In this document: positions 1 to 9,055 of the stretch, piece after piece
How positions within the stretch are numbered: position 1 is the stretch's first letter
Layout: every line of letters begins with the position of its first letter
Source: Desulfonema limicola
GTDB lineage: Bacteria; Desulfobacterota; Desulfobacteria; Desulfobacterales; DYRC01
DNA length: 29,128 nt
Assembly: GCA_020718925.1 (NCBI GenBank)
Contig: DYRC01000012.1
Location: 1 to 29,128, forward strand
Reading direction: 5' to 3'
The notes under the pieces: model-generated
Told to the model about the DNA's origin: nothing
Seen by the model: the letters and a program-made list of their open reading frames with translations, nothing else
Database searches by the model: none
Program-made: the position numbers and the translations under genes

Positions 1-161
1 GGGGGGTTAGGTGGGTTTGAAAGCGATTTGGTATAAGCTTGGCGTGGTATATTATTCCGGAGTTTTTTTTTGACGGTGATAGTCAGAACTTTTTTTGAAA
101 TTTTTCGGTATTTTGAATTTGATATGGAGATAATGAGTTCTGAATACGGACACAAAATTCC

Positions 162-190
162 TTGACACACTGAATCGGGTACATTATCAT
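162..190 (+). promoter_or_regulatory. sigma-70 type promoter
   Basis: A perfect -35 box TTGACA (162-167) is separated by exactly 17 nt from TATCAT (185-190), which matches five of six bases of the -10 consensus. Transcription would start near 197. That leaves a short leader before an AGGGA ribosome-binding site (209-213) and the ATG at 222. It is the best promoter match I saw in the window. It could serve the small ORF at 222, the nuclease-like gene at 535, or both. Confidence 0.75.
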
Positions 191-221
191 TAATTCCTAA
201 CAAACAATAGGGATGATAACT

Positions 222-332
222 ATGCATTACCAATTCAGGCAACTCCCAAATTTGGGGTTGTGGATACAAAAGATTCCTGAAAATGGTCGAAAGGGATTTG
301 AAAAAACCTGTGAGGATTGTTCCGCCTGCTAA
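222..332 (+). CDS. possible 36-aa Cys-rich small protein
   Basis: This short frame starts with ATG eight bases after AGGGA and ends with a CxxCxxC pattern (C30, C33, C36) directly before TAA. I do not recognise the peptide. It lacks a signal peptide or membrane segment. Support comes from context: a strong promoter just upstream and a terminator-like hairpin starting nine bases after the stop codon, so promoter, RBS, frame and hairpin form a self-contained unit. It could equally be a leader peptide controlling the gene at 535. A competing 79-aa frame at 283-522 overlaps it and has no convincing RBS. Codon statistics cannot decide at this length. Confidence 0.35.
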   Translation: MHYQFRQLPNLGLWIQKIPENGRKGFEKTCEDCSAC

Positions 333-340
333 AATTACTG

Positions 341-364
341 AGGCTATCACCCCGATAGCCTTTT
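341..364 (+). terminator. hairpin followed by T-run
   Basis: AGGCTATC (341-348) and GATAGCCT (354-361) form a perfect 8-bp stem with a 5-nt loop, followed immediately by a T-run. It begins nine bases after the stop of the 36-aa frame, so it may be an intrinsic terminator, or an attenuator for the gene at 535. The stem is only moderately GC-rich. Confidence 0.45.
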
Positions 365-414
365 GTGGTTTATGTAACGATACTATTCAACTATCTGAAG
401 ATGTCCGAAGAAAA

Positions 415-438
415 ATACTGCCTGATAAAAAGCAGTAT
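415..438 (+). repeat. inverted repeat in leader of the 535 gene
   Basis: ATACTGC (415-421) and GCAGTAT (432-438) are perfect 7-bp inverted arms around a 10-nt A-rich loop. No T-run follows, so it does not look like a terminator. It lies about 100 bp upstream of the ATG at 535 and could be an operator or a leader RNA hairpin. Apart from this, the smaller hairpin and the 36-aa frame, I see nothing convincing in 1-534. Confidence 0.35.
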
Positions 439-534
439 CGCTATCACCCTTCTGTAAAAATCGCATTCCTGATAACGCTGAAGCCCTTTCTTGTTCGATG
501 TGGGTTTTTCTATCTTGTTTAAGGAGATAAAACT

Positions 535-1140
535 ATGGCATACAGTGATTTTAACTTAAAAAAAGTCAGATCTGAACTGAATTTGAAACTTGTTGAGAGA
601 AACTCTGTCTTTTCTCATATCAGACCTGTTGAAATAAGCAATTATCTTAAAGATACCTTGAAGAGAAATGTTCCGCTGGCTCTGGCAATCAATACCGAAA
701 AAGCCAGATCAGAGCTGATTATTATAAATATCTTACTGGAAATAAAAGATAAATTTCCGGATAAAATCAGTCTGTTTTCCGGAATAGACTTTAATGTTGA
801 TAAAGAAAAAGGGCTGACAGGATTTTGTGATTTTATCATCAGCAATTCTCCCGAACAGCTTTTTTTAGACAGTCCGGTTATTACCATAGCAGAAGCAAAA
901 AATGAGAATATTATCGCAGGGCTGGGGCAGTGTATTGCAGAAATGTATGCTTCCGAAATATATAATAAAAATGAAGGACATCATCCGTCTTCTGTCTATG
1001 GCGCAGTAACCACAGGAGATGAATGGAAATTTTTAAAGCTCACAGAAGATACGGCATATATTGATACAGATCATTACTATATAAATGACATTGAAAAGAT
1101 AGTCGGAATTTTAACTGAAATGGTTCAACAAAAAGCCTGA
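535..1140 (+). CDS. PD-(D/E)XK-type nuclease-like protein
   Basis: This is a 201-aa soluble protein of a type seen in cyanobacteria and large-genome deltaproteobacteria, usually left as hypothetical. The layout fits the PD-(D/E)XK nuclease fold: an acidic residue in an N-terminal helix (E60 in RSELI), then D99 in a hydrophobic strand (GFCDFII), then E120-A-K122 in the next strand, and a following helix containing GQCIAEM. Family knowledge makes D99/E120/K122 the likely metal and catalytic site. No methyltransferase, specificity subunit or antitoxin is adjacent. The start follows AAGGAG (521-526) at good spacing. It is AT-richer than the genes to its right. The gene is certain; nuclease activity is inferred, and the DNA target or role (restriction, mobile-element remnant, repair) is unknown. 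Confidence 0.8.
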   Translation: MAYSDFNLKKVRSELNLKLVERNSVFSHIRPVEISNYLKDTLKRNVPLALAINTEKARSELIIINILLEIKDKFPDKISLFSGIDFNVDKEKGLTGFCDFIISNSPEQLFLDSPVITIAEAKNENIIAGLGQCIAEMYASEIYNKNEGHHPSSVYGAVTTGDEWKFLKLTEDTAYIDTDHYYINDIEKIVGILTEMVQQKA

Positions 1141-1171
1141 CCCCCCTGTTTTTTTATGAGGACATGATAAC

Positions 1172-2791
1172 TTGGATATACAGACTCGCATTCTTTCAAT
1201 CTGCATGATGGGCAGAAATGACAATTATTGCGGCGATTTTTTGTATCGCATGGAAACCGCGCTGAATTTCACTGCAAGAAATGTTTTTGCTTTGAATCTG
1301 CAAGACAGCGTTGAAATTATCATTACGGATTGGAACAGCGAAGTCCGGCTTTCAGACGCGCTCAATCTGATTCCCGAAGCATGGCAGATATGCCGCTTTG
1401 TCTATGTGCCGCCGCAGATTGCCGCGCCGCAGAATCCGCCGAAAAGCGCATTCAATTCCGCGCTTGCCGCCAATGTGGCGTTCAGAAGAGCATCCGGCAA
1501 ATACATCATGTTCACGCCCGCAGATGTATTTTTTCCGTCAATGAGCCTTAAAAATCTTGTCGAAATTCTTAAAGGCGGATTTCCGGCTTCTTTTGATGTT
1601 GAAAATGCCTACATGCTGATTCGGCGCAAATATATTCCGTGGCAGTTATTGGATAAAAAGCCGGATATGGCAGTACTGGAAGATTTTCTCATTAAAAATA
1701 CGCATCTGCTCTGGGACGGGCAATTTTATCCGGGCTTGAACGGCAACATGGGCGCGATGCTCATGCACAGAAAATTTTATGAGGCAAGTCGGGGCTTTGA
1801 CGAGCGGCTCAAAGGCTGGGGCTGGTGGGATATTGAACTGGGCTTGCGGATGAATTTAAGTCATCGGTGCGTGGAATTGTCCTATTTCGGCATTTATTCT
1901 TATGATATGGATCAGAATCCGGCGTTGCGCGGTAAAGACATCAATGCCAACGCGAATCCGCATAACGTGGTCAATATGACGATTGAAGTCAATGACGCAA
2001 ATTGGGGGTTGGCAGATAAGCCATTGGAATTTTACGCCTGTCCGCCCAAAGCGATTCGCCAAAGCGAGCGAAATCTCAGCCCTGCTGCAACGCTGACCCG
2101 AAACGCACTGTGTCAGTATTTGGCAGATAAAAATGTAATAAACCAGATATTGAAGATTTTCGGACATGAGTTGATGTCGGATCAGGAATTTCCTGCATTA
2201 TATCTGCTGGCTTATTACAGCGCGATTGTGAAGCCTTCGGTATATCTTGAATTCGGCTTTGGCAAAAGCGTATCGGCAAATATCGTGGCTGTTTGTCATC
2301 CGTGCGTGGAAATTTTCGGTGTCAATGATTTGCAGCCTCAGCATTTTTATCAGTATCCGCATAATATTTCAACAAATCTGAAAAACAAGTTCAATTATAT
2401 GGGAAATCTGCGATATGTGCCGGGCGATATGAACTCTGCGCTTGAGCGGCTCGAAGCGGTTGAGGGCAGGATTTGTCCGGAATTGATTTTTTTCAGGGCA
2501 GATGTATTTCAAACCTCTTCCCATCTCCACATCGGAGAGGGGCTAGGGGTGAGGTTGCAATCGCTTATCTCCCGAATGCCCAAAGGCGGCGCGTTGATTC
2601 TGACAAGCGTAAATCCCGCGTTATTCAAGGCGATAGACAATTTTTTTATCCGATATTATCCGGGTTATATTTATCTTCGCTCTGAAAAATTCAACGCAAC
2701 AATATTTATAAACTCGCAGGATGTTTCACCGATGCCGCCGGAAATGGGCGCTTTCGGGGAACAATTTTTAAATGCTTTATGGGCAGTTTGA
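1172..2791 (+). CDS. glycosyltransferase / methyltransferase-like fusion
   Basis: This 539-aa protein has two parts. Residues 1-270 resemble a GT-A family 2 glycosyltransferase with a galactosyltransferase-type C-terminal motif. MMGRND lies in the nucleotide-binding strand, an acidic site at TPADVFF (D118), and GFDERLKGWGWWDIELG lies at 208-224. Residues about 340-539 resemble a class I SAM-dependent methyltransferase: YLEFGFGKSVSANI (359-371) as the glycine-rich loop, and a late strand at GGALILTS. The start is TTG at 1172, preceded by GAGGA (1158-1162); no ATG gives the conserved N-terminus. Residues about 447-461 come from a 45-bp palindromic repeat lying in frame in the methyltransferase part. 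The protein probably modifies a surface polysaccharide or protein; the acceptor is unknown. It shares the fusion idea, but not the domains, with the gene at 21242. Confidence 0.8.
   Translation: MDIQTRILSICMMGRNDNYCGDFLYRMETALNFTARNVFALNLQDSVEIIITDWNSEVRLSDALNLIPEAWQICRFVYVPPQIAAPQNPPKSAFNSALAANVAFRRASGKYIMFTPADVFFPSMSLKNLVEILKGGFPASFDVENAYMLIRRKYIPWQLLDKKPDMAVLEDFLIKNTHLLWDGQFYPGLNGNMGAMLMHRKFYEASRGFDERLKGWGWWDIELGLRMNLSHRCVELSYFGIYSYDMDQNPALRGKDINANANPHNVVNMTIEVNDANWGLADKPLEFYACPPKAIRQSERNLSPAATLTRNALCQYLADKNVINQILKIFGHELMSDQEFPALYLLAYYSAIVKPSVYLEFGFGKSVSANIVAVCHPCVEIFGVNDLQPQHFYQYPHNISTNLKNKFNYMGNLRYVPGDMNSALERLEAVEGRICPELIFFRADVFQTSSHLHIGEGLGVRLQSLISRMPKGGALILTSVNPALFKAIDNFFIRYYPGYIYLRSEKFNATIFINSQDVSPMPPEMGAFGEQFLNALWAV
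2512..2556 (+). repeat. REP-like palindrome inserted in frame in a CDS
   Basis: AACCTC (2512-2517) and GAGGTT (2551-2556) bound an imperfect palindrome with inner arms of the CATCTCC / GGAGAGG kind. This C/T-rich arm plus GGAGAGGGGCTAGGGGTGAGG arm is a widespread dispersed palindrome type in bacterial genomes. The element is 45 bp, exactly 15 codons, and is translated through in the methyltransferase-like half of the gene at 1172. Confidence 0.6.
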
Positions 2792-2857
2792 AATTTTCAT
2801 TGACTATGGCATGAACTTCGTTTATTTCCATAAGAAATTTACTATCAGGATCTTGAT

Positions 2858-3475
2858 ATGAAGATATTCAAAAGCAAAACATTCAAAGTATTTTCGCTGC
2901 CGTTGTGGAAAAATAACCCGATTTCGGTTCAGATTTTGGGAATATGCTCCACGCTGGCAGTAACCGCACAGATGAAAACCGCGCTGGTCATGGCATTATC
3001 GCTGACCTTGGTGGTGGCGTTTTCAAGCTTTGCCGTGTCTTTATTGAGAAATGCCATTCCGAGAAATATCCGCATCATTGCTGAGTTGACAATTATTGCC
3101 ACGCTGGTTATTTTGGCAGATCAGGTTCTGAAAGCGTTTTTTTATGAGATCAGCAAACAGTTGTCCGTATTTGTGGGGCTGATTATCACCAACTGCATTG
3201 TCATGGGCAGAGCCGAAACTTACGCGCTGGGCAATCCACCGATGTCTTCGTTTATTGACGGACTTGGCAACGGACTGGGCTACGGATTTGTGCTGGTCAT
3301 GGTGTCGTTTATCCGGGAATTGCTTGGCGCAGGCAAGATTTTCGGCATCAAGGTTGTTCCTGCGGCGTTATATGCAGCGGGCTATGAGGACATGGGGATT
3401 ATGCTGCTTGCTCCGGGCGCGTTCATCGTGATCGGATTGCTGGTATGGCTGCAAAAAAGCCTTTCCAATGCCTGA
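2858..3475 (+). CDS. nqrD: Na+-translocating NADH:quinone reductase subunit D
   Basis: This 205-aa integral membrane protein matches NqrD rather than its Rnf paralogue. The block ISKQLSVFVGLIITNCIVMG, the following RAE, and SFIDGLGNGLGYGF are typical of NqrD. About six hydrophobic segments are visible. C30 and C113 fall where NqrD cysteines help bind the Fe-S centre at the NqrD/NqrE interface. NqrD works only inside the NqrABCDEF complex, yet neither neighbour is an nqr gene: the glycosyltransferase lies upstream and efp downstream. The start ATG follows a weak AGGA (2847-2850). The protein looks intact. The rest of the complex must lie elsewhere, or this is a relocated or duplicate subunit. 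Confidence 0.9.
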   Translation: MKIFKSKTFKVFSLPLWKNNPISVQILGICSTLAVTAQMKTALVMALSLTLVVAFSSFAVSLLRNAIPRNIRIIAELTIIATLVILADQVLKAFFYEISKQLSVFVGLIITNCIVMGRAETYALGNPPMSSFIDGLGNGLGYGFVLVMVSFIRELLGAGKIFGIKVVPAALYAAGYEDMGIMLLAPGAFIVIGLLVWLQKSLSNA

Positions 3476-3528
3476 ATTTCATTTTTTTATAAACCAACAG
3501 GAAAGATTATCAAGGAGAACTTTGTACA

Positions 3529-4092
3529 ATGTATGAATCCGGCGACCTGAAAAAAGGTCTTAAAATCGAAATAGACGGCGAACCTTATATCATTACCCAA
3601 TTTTCCTTTGTCAAGCCGGGCAAAGGACAGGCGCTTTACAAATGCCGTCTGAAAAATATGGTTACGGGTATTCAGTTCGAGAGAACTTATCGTTCAGGCG
3701 AGAAATTCAACGAGGCACATCTGGAAGAGCATGAGATGGAATATCTCTACAATGACGGTGATAATTATTGTTTTATGAACACCTCTACCTATACGCAGGA
3801 ATTTCTGAAAAAAGAGCAGGTGGGGGAAGGTATGGATTTTCTTAAAGAAAATACGATTTGCAACATATTGTTCTTTGGCGAGAAGGCTATCGGCGTATCT
3901 CTTCCGAATTTTATGGATTTGAAAATCGTAAAATCAGACCCTTGGGCAAAGGGAGATACAGCCGCAGGCAGCACCAAACCCGCAACGCTGGAGACCGGCT
4001 ATGTTGTGCAGGTGCCGCCATTTGTGGAAGAAGGCGAATATATCCGGGTAGATACCCGCACCGGCGAATATGTGGAGCGCGTAAAAAAGTAA
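3529..4092 (+). CDS. efp: translation elongation factor P
   Basis: This is a 187-aa protein of normal family length. EF-P binds between the ribosomal P and E sites and relieves stalling at polyproline stretches. The N-terminal KOW-like domain ends with the loop KPGKGQA, whose K32 corresponds to the Lys that is beta-lysylated by EpmA/EpmB in E. coli. Two OB-like domains follow, and the C-terminus has the conserved GDTAAGSTKPATLETG and VPPFV.EG..I.VDTRTGEYVER. The start follows AAGGAG (3512-3517). The gene converges on the hybrid kinase gene at 4211, and the spacer between them is almost entirely the four-hairpin repeat. Confidence 0.97.
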   Translation: MYESGDLKKGLKIEIDGEPYIITQFSFVKPGKGQALYKCRLKNMVTGIQFERTYRSGEKFNEAHLEEHEMEYLYNDGDNYCFMNTSTYTQEFLKKEQVGEGMDFLKENTICNILFFGEKAIGVSLPNFMDLKIVKSDPWAKGDTAAGSTKPATLETGYVVQVPPFVEEGEYIRVDTRTGEYVERVKK

Positions 4093-4122
4093 TTTCTTCC
4101 GAATCTCCGCCCCGGAATTATC

Positions 4123-4210
4123 ACACGGCAATAAATTGCCGCGCTATTACGGGATGTCCCTACGGGACAAATCAGAGTCCCGGCGGGACGACACAAAATA
4201 GCCCGGAAAT

Positions 4211-4221
<11 letters not shown>
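4123..4221 (+). repeat. four-hairpin repeat element, copy A
   Basis: This ~99-bp element recurs in inverted orientation at 17071-17169 with about six mismatches. It contains four palindromes: CGGCAATAAATTGCCG (4126-4141), GTCCC-TAC-GGGAC (4156-4168), GTCCC-GGC-GGGAC (4177-4189) and CCCGGAAATTCATTTCCGGG (4202-4221). An outer pair, GCTATT (4143-4148) with AATAGC (4197-4202), encloses the two middle hairpins, giving a cloverleaf-like fold. It fills the spacer between convergent efp and the hybrid kinase gene and runs into the end of the latter. No ORF is inside. It may act as a bidirectional terminator, a non-autonomous mobile element, or both. Confidence 0.85.
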
Positions 4222-5774
<1,553 letters not shown>

Positions 5775-5782
<8 letters not shown>

Positions 5783-6794
5783 CGCTTACCTCATACGAAA
5801 AGACCGAAACCGGCTCGCGGATGCCTTTTAAAACCAAGCGGGTTTTGGAAAAGCGGCTCTGAAGATCGGAAATTTCTTTGAATGTATTGTTATCAATCAG
5901 AATTTCGTTAGGACGAGCCTGTCCTTCAAGCCGGGCAGCCAGATTGACATGATGACCGATCACGCTTAATGTCCGTCTGTTTTTGCTGCCTAAAATTCCC
6001 AAAAACACATGCCCCGATGCAATGCCGATGCTCACTTCAAACGTATCCTGATGCTGCATCTGCCTATCGTTATTTAATGTTTTCATATTTTCAATCATTT
6101 TGAGCGCGGCTTGCACTGCCTGAACCGGGGGCGGCAAACCGGACGGCAGAACGCCGAAAATTGCCATGACCGCATCGCCGATAATTTTATCTACAATTCC
6201 GCCTTCATCCAGCACCGGCTGAATCATATATGCCAGATAGGAATTGAGCAGTTTGAAAACCTCAACCGGCGCGCGCTGTTCGCTATATGAGGTAAAGCCG
6301 CAAATATCGGCAAACAGAACAGAGGCAAATTTGCATTCTCCGGATTCATGGATATTGAGATGAATCAGTTTTTCGGCAATTTCTTTGCCCAGATACTGAT
6401 CCATGATTTTTGCGTGTTTATCTCTTAATAAACTTAATTCATTGGCTTTTTGCTGCAATACCACCCGCTGTGCTTCTTTTTCGGTAGCATCCAGCAACAG
6501 CACCCACCAATCCTGATTTGAGGAAAAAATATGAACATCCGCAGGAATACCGCTATCGGTCTGAATACAGGCAAGAAACAGTTTTTCTTCATCCAATGGA
6601 AAAAAGCCGTCTAAAAACGTAACCTTTTCTCCGACCGCTTCACCGATTTGAACGTCCGATATACCGTAAGTCTTTAAATTCCCGCCCCATTCTTTGATCA
6701 GACCCTCCTGATCAAGCAGAAGATATGCGGGATAGCGGTCTTTGATGCTTAAATCGCAGATATAGTCAACTACCGGCGGCGCAAGATTGGGCAT
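5775..6794 (-). CDS. class III adenylate/guanylate cyclase with PAS-like domain
   Basis: This 339-aa soluble protein makes a cyclic nucleotide from ATP or GTP. Residues 1-110 are PAS-like, about 110-145 is a coiled coil, and 150-338 is the class III catalytic domain. Metal ligands are D163 (FADICGFT) and D207 (IIGDAVMAIFG), and the transition-state residues are N284 and R288 (VNLAARLE). K203 fits an adenine-recognising enzyme. The second specificity position, normally Asp or Thr in IGDTVN-type motifs, is His here (IGHHVN, H281), so the substrate is uncertain. The active form is a homodimer. It starts 21 nt after the AAA ATPase gene and overlaps the kinase gene by 8 nt, so cyclase output and phosphorelay may be linked. 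Confidence 0.93.
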
Positions 6795-6815
6795 ATTGAT
6801 TTTATCCTTAATAAT

Positions 6816-7976
6816 TTATCCGATTCGTCCTTCAAGTTCTGCCATTTCAGGGCAAAGCTGACGAATCCGATGATATTCTTTGGCGGCTTCCTGTGCAAGT
6901 GTTTTTCTTCCTTTACCCGGTTCGTCAGTCAGATTCCGTTGTTTTGCAAAAGGTTCAAAATACATCACATCTTCAAACCAGCCTGAATCATGCAGATGTG
7001 CAATATCCTGTTCTTTGATAAGCCTTTCAGCATCCGGAATATCCAAAATCCGTTTTATCCGTCCTTCCGGAGAATCAGGAAGACGATAAATCAGATGTGC
7101 ATATTCAAGGGCTTTCGGGCTTAAAAATCTCAACAATTGCGGAGAATGCGTTGTGGCAACAATCTGAACTTTTCCTTCAAACGCTTTCTTCTCCATGAGT
7201 TGAAGAAGCAGATGCAGACGGGAAGGATGAAGCCCGTTTTCCAATTCTTCAAAAAAATAAAGCCGCGCCGGTTCAGGACTCAGCAACGCCGCAAGCATCG
7301 CCAAAAAGCGCAATGTGCCATCAGACGCACTGTAAGCAGATATTTTCTTTCCGTTTTTTTCAACAAATGTAACTAAAATCCGCCCGATCTGATCCGGTAT
7401 AAATTCAAAATCCACCACATCCATCGGGGTTAATTCGCGTATCCATTCAATTAACGTCTTTTTCTGCTGAGAATCTTCGCAAATTGCCTGCAATACTGAG
7501 GATAAATTTTCCCCGCGATCTCCCAAAATAACCTGCCCCGGAAAAGACGGATTTCGTATGGCTTGCGGATTTAAATCTAAGAAGCGGGTTGAATTAAGTT
7601 CCGAAATTATTGCTGTATCAGAATTTTCAAAAACAATTTTCTTTTCTTTCAATAAATTTATCAGGATATGATACTGTAAAGATGTTACTTTGACATCAGC
7701 ATCAACGGTTATTTCAAAATTATCTTCCCCTGAATACGCTATCTCACGAATCCCGCCTCGGATGCCGCCCCATAACAGAACCCCGCCTTCTCCGTATTTT
7801 TCACCAATAATTTCAGCAAGATTGTAGCCTCTTGAAATACCGTGCAGAAAGCGAAACGCATCCCGGATGTTGCTTTTTCCCGAAGCATTTGCGCCGATCA
7901 GCACGGTCATCGGTCCCAAAGCAAGCGTGGCATCTTTGAAATTTTTGAACCGTTCAAGTTTAAGCTTGGTGAGCAT
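6816..7976 (-). CDS. SMC/OLD-like AAA ATPase
   Basis: This 386-aa protein belongs to the RecF/SMC/OLD-like ATPases annotated as AAA_21. Visible elements are the Walker A GANASGKSN (28-36), an ABC-like signature SASDGTLRF (216-224), Walker B plus catalytic Glu in LYFFEELENGLHP (239-251) and a His switch TTHSP (276-280). No TOPRIM or other nuclease domain follows, so it is not a full OLD nuclease; the C-terminal 90 residues are charged and unrecognised. Its ATG overlaps the stop of the GTPase gene by one base (TAATG), which makes co-translation and a physical partnership likely. Relatives occur in DNA repair and in phage defence, but the setting here is a signalling operon. The substrate is unknown. 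Confidence 0.85.
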   Translation of the reverse strand: MLTKLKLERFKNFKDATLALGPMTVLIGANASGKSNIRDAFRFLHGISRGYNLAEIIGEKYGEGGVLLWGGIRGGIREIAYSGEDNFEITVDADVKVTSLQYHILINLLKEKKIVFENSDTAIISELNSTRFLDLNPQAIRNPSFPGQVILGDRGENLSSVLQAICEDSQQKKTLIEWIRELTPMDVVDFEFIPDQIGRILVTFVEKNGKKISAYSASDGTLRFLAMLAALLSPEPARLYFFEELENGLHPSRLHLLLQLMEKKAFEGKVQIVATTHSPQLLRFLSPKALEYAHLIYRLPDSPEGRIKRILDIPDAERLIKEQDIAHLHDSGWFEDVMYFEPFAKQRNLTDEPGKGRKTLAQEAAKEYHRIRQLCPEMAELEGRIG

Positions 7977-8473
7977 TATCCTCCCAACATCTTTTCAGCA
8001 AGCATCAGAAACGCCTCTTCTACGCCCATGCCGATTTTCGCGCTGGTTTTAATGATGGAAAAGCCGCTTTCCGATAATTCCTGAATTGTTTTGCTCTCAA
8101 TTTCCCATTCTTCCTCAATGTCGGCTTTATTGAACACCAGAATAAACGGAACCTTTCCGATAGTCTCTTCGGCTCTTTCTTTGAGGATAAAGGCAGTATC
8201 CAGCGTGGATTTGCGTGTTCCGTCTATAACCAGAAAATAGCCGGATGCGCCTCGAAGATACGAGGTTTTCACCTTCTGAAATTCATCTTCCCCATAAATA
8301 TCCCAGAGCAGCATCTCCACGTCTTTATCTTTGATCACAACACTTTTCTTATCTATCTTCACGCCGACGGTTGTGAGATATTTATCGGAAAATATGCTTT
8401 TCACAAATCGCTGAACCAGCGATGTTTTGCCTACGGAAAACGCACCCAGCATACAGATTTTTTTCTTAATCAT
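7976..8473 (-). CDS. Ras/Rab-like small GTPase
   Basis: This 165-aa protein is close to the minimal Ras fold. G1 is GAFSVGKTS (10-18), the switch I Thr is T35 in LTTVGVKI, G3 is WDIYGED (D58, G61), G4 is NKAD (114-117) and G5 is TSAK. The numbering almost matches human Ras. The residue equal to Ras Gly12 is Phe (F12), and the one after DxxG, equal to Gln61, is Glu (E62). Both changes would be expected to alter intrinsic hydrolysis. No C-terminal prenylation or membrane signal is seen. Bacterial relatives such as MglA and Rup-family proteins control polarity or motility, and this gene lies close to a chemotaxis cluster. It is followed with one-base overlap by the AAA ATPase gene, its most likely partner. 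Confidence 0.92.
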   Translation of the reverse strand: MIKKKICMLGAFSVGKTSLVQRFVKSIFSDKYLTTVGVKIDKKSVVIKDKDVEMLLWDIYGEDEFQKVKTSYLRGASGYFLVIDGTRKSTLDTAFILKERAEETIGKVPFILVFNKADIEEEWEIESKTIQELSESGFSIIKTSAKIGMGVEEAFLMLAEKMLGG

Positions 8474-8555
8474 ATCAGAAGATTCCCCCTGTTCATCAAG
8501 TTTGATATTTACAATAATATCATATTTTCAAAAAGTTGTCATTAGTCAAAAAAGG

Positions 8556-9044
8556 CTATCTGAACGCATGACCATACAGCCCCGGTTTGATTTCCTTAAT
8601 ACGCCCGTCCTCAATATCCTGCTCAAACAATTCGGCAATTGTCGCATCTATATCGCTGATATCAGGATAGAGCTTTTCAAAATACAACCGGCATTCGTGA
8701 ATGATGTCTTTGAGTTCAAATTGGGCAAATCCATCCCGGACAAACGTATAATCGGATATCAGTCCGGCAATATCGCCGCGATAGCTCTTCAGTGCTGCCG
8801 ACGATCTGCCGTCTGTAACGTAATGTATTCCCGATTCAGCATCTCTGACGCGCTGGGCAATGCGCTGCATACTGAATATTTCCATCGGCACATTGGCAAG
8901 AATAGCCTCCCGAATCAACGCGCTGGTCTGTGCCTTCAATACAGACAGCGCCTGACGATAGCGTCCCCGGCGTTCAAGCACCCGCACCGTAAAGTGGATG
9001 GCATTGACATAATCGGTCAACCACGGATCATCTTTTAATTTCAT
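8556..9044 (-). CDS. 162-aa predicted helical protein of unknown function
   Basis: I do not recognise this protein. It is predicted to be largely helical, charged and soluble, with an N-terminal region (1-50) and a C-terminal segment rich in acidic residues (DISDIDATIAELFEQDIEDG). There is no signal peptide, membrane segment or Cys motif. It lies 11 nt after the receiver gene and about 80 nt before the GTPase gene on the same strand, so it is probably part of the operon. Position suggests an adaptor, effector or GTPase regulator, but nothing in the sequence shows this. No clear Shine-Dalgarno precedes the ATG, as expected if translation is coupled to the receiver gene. It ends with a genuine TAG stop. 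Confidence 0.75.
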   Translation of the reverse strand: MKLKDDPWLTDYVNAIHFTVRVLERRGRYRQALSVLKAQTSALIREAILANVPMEIFSMQRIAQRVRDAESGIHYVTDGRSSAALKSYRGDIAGLISDYTFVRDGFAQFELKDIIHECRLYFEKLYPDISDIDATIAELFEQDIEDGRIKEIKPGLYGHAFR

Positions 9045-9055
9045 AATTTAATGGG

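Noticed and set aside
1..161. Possible end of an upstream gene at the left edge
   Set aside because: Only about 11 codons stay open in the best plus-strand frame; too short to judge.
283..522. 79-aa open frame on the plus strand
   Set aside because: No RBS, it overlaps the better-supported 36-aa unit and both leader hairpins, and the product has no recognisable features.
6816..7976. Defence-system nuclease pair for the AAA ATPase
   Set aside because: No TOPRIM, HNH or PD-(D/E)XK partner is adjacent; the overlapping neighbour is a small GTPase in a signalling operon.
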